DNA from: an uncultured bacterium
GTDB lineage: Bacteria > Cyanobacteriota > Vampirovibrionia > Gastranaerophilales > Gastranaerophilaceae
NCBI GenBank assembly: GCA_947428835.1
Contig: CANENE010000010.1
Coordinates: 1-64,000 of the forward strand
Direction of reading: 5' to 3'
DNA: 64,000 nucleotides
Under the pieces are notes generated by a model. That model worked only from the letters and a program-made list of their open reading frames with translations. It searched no databases and was not told the DNA's origin. Of this stretch, positions 63,800 through 64,000 are shown piece after piece. The translations under genes were made by a program, and so were the position numbers. Positions within the stretch are counted from its first letter, which is position 1, and each line of letters starts with the position of its first letter.

Positions 63800-64000
63800 A
63801 TGAACAAACCTGAAAGCAAAAAAATGGTTCTTATGGTTGGTGGGAAAACCATAGAAGTAGAAACAGGAAAATACGCAAAACAAGCAACTTCCTCCGTTAC
63901 AGTTAAATGCGAAGGAACAATGCTTTTTGTCCATGCAACAGTTAGCAAGGAACCTAGAGTCGGAATAGACTTTTTCCCTCTATTAATAGACTATGAAGAA
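63800..64000 (+). CDS. pnp: Polyribonucleotide nucleotidyltransferase, 5' part (runs off the window)
   Basis: 67 codons from an ATG at 63800 to the window end. It reads [17 protein letters not shown], then [29 protein letters not shown] (in part), the N-terminal RNase PH-like domain of PNPase. GAAAGAAGAAAAAG precedes the ATG. PNPase is a phosphorolytic 3'-5' exonuclease of the RNA degradosome. The rest of the gene lies beyond the window. Confidence 0.93.
   Translation, partial: MNKPESKKMVLMVGGKTIEVETGKYAKQATSSVTVKCEGTMLFVHATVSKEPRVGIDFFPLLIDYEE

Overview
The window is AT-rich, densely coded chromosomal DNA with no rRNA, recognisable tRNA, IS element or CRISPR array. The organism is a diderm bacterium: it has a type IV pilus/type II secretion secretin, a two-partner secretion pair and a KdsC-type phosphatase. 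Several genes point to the non-photosynthetic sister group of the Cyanobacteria (Vampirovibrionia/Melainabacteria, most likely gut Gastranaerophilales). These are the cyanobacterial-looking primary sigma factor, an LdpA-like iron-sulfur protein, a DUF366 protein next to queC, and several lineage-type hypothetical proteins with a short Asn/Phe-rich N-terminus. The placement is an inference from gene content; no marker phylogeny could be run.

Layout. 1-2.5 kb: an XRE repressor divergent from a cysteine-rich prepilin-like protein. 2.5-5.1 kb: a WG-repeat protein, diaminopimelate dehydrogenase and a small hypothetical. 5.1-11.7 kb: a minus-strand pilus/secretion operon (PilP/GspC-like, secretin, MshEN-type ATPase, PilC), then obg. 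13.4-15.0 kb: rpsB-tsf. 15-24.5 kb: an accessory-looking stretch with a possible kinase-fold protein, a second XRE regulator, membrane/coiled-coil proteins, Maf, an orphan peptide-type ABC ATPase, two tandem GNAT-like paralogs and a DUF2229 iron-sulfur protein. 24.5-27.4 kb: rplJL with an L10 leader, a small sigma factor and RNase PH. 27.5-30.5 kb: a large membrane protein and glutathione synthetase. 30.5-38.2 kb: a tight plus-strand run (TPR, small membrane protein, KdsC-like, TPR, lysC, LdpA-like, tilS, hpt). 38.3-39.4 kb: spmAB. 41-46.2 kb: a minus-strand operon gmk-coaBC-nif3-aroC-aroK-aroB. 46.3-49.3 kb: dnaG-rpoD. 49.4-52.2 kb: HEAT protein, queC, DUF366 and SPOR protein. 52.3-58.0 kb: divergent TpsA/TpsB. 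58.1-61.1 kb: a second XRE plus prepilin-like cassette. 61.2-63.2 kb: groES-groEL. 63.3-64 kb: a small split hypothetical and the start of pnp.

The most distinctive signal is a cassette present twice, at 0.2-2.45 kb and 58.1-61.1 kb. Each copy has a small XRE repressor, a divergent class III-signal (prepilin) protein carrying two or three tandem ~200-residue Cys/Trp domains, a shared 3'-untranslated motif, a terminator and a REP-type double hairpin. In the second copy a 16-bp direct repeat with a 22-bp period overlaps the -10 box, which looks like the repressor's operator. The pilus/secretion operon in the same window is the obvious candidate export machine for these prepilin-like proteins. 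Other points of interest are EF-Ts with a CxxC...CxxC pair, an orphan + strand terminator between two minus-strand genes, and a small paralogous protein that appears split by a frameshift at 63.47 kb.
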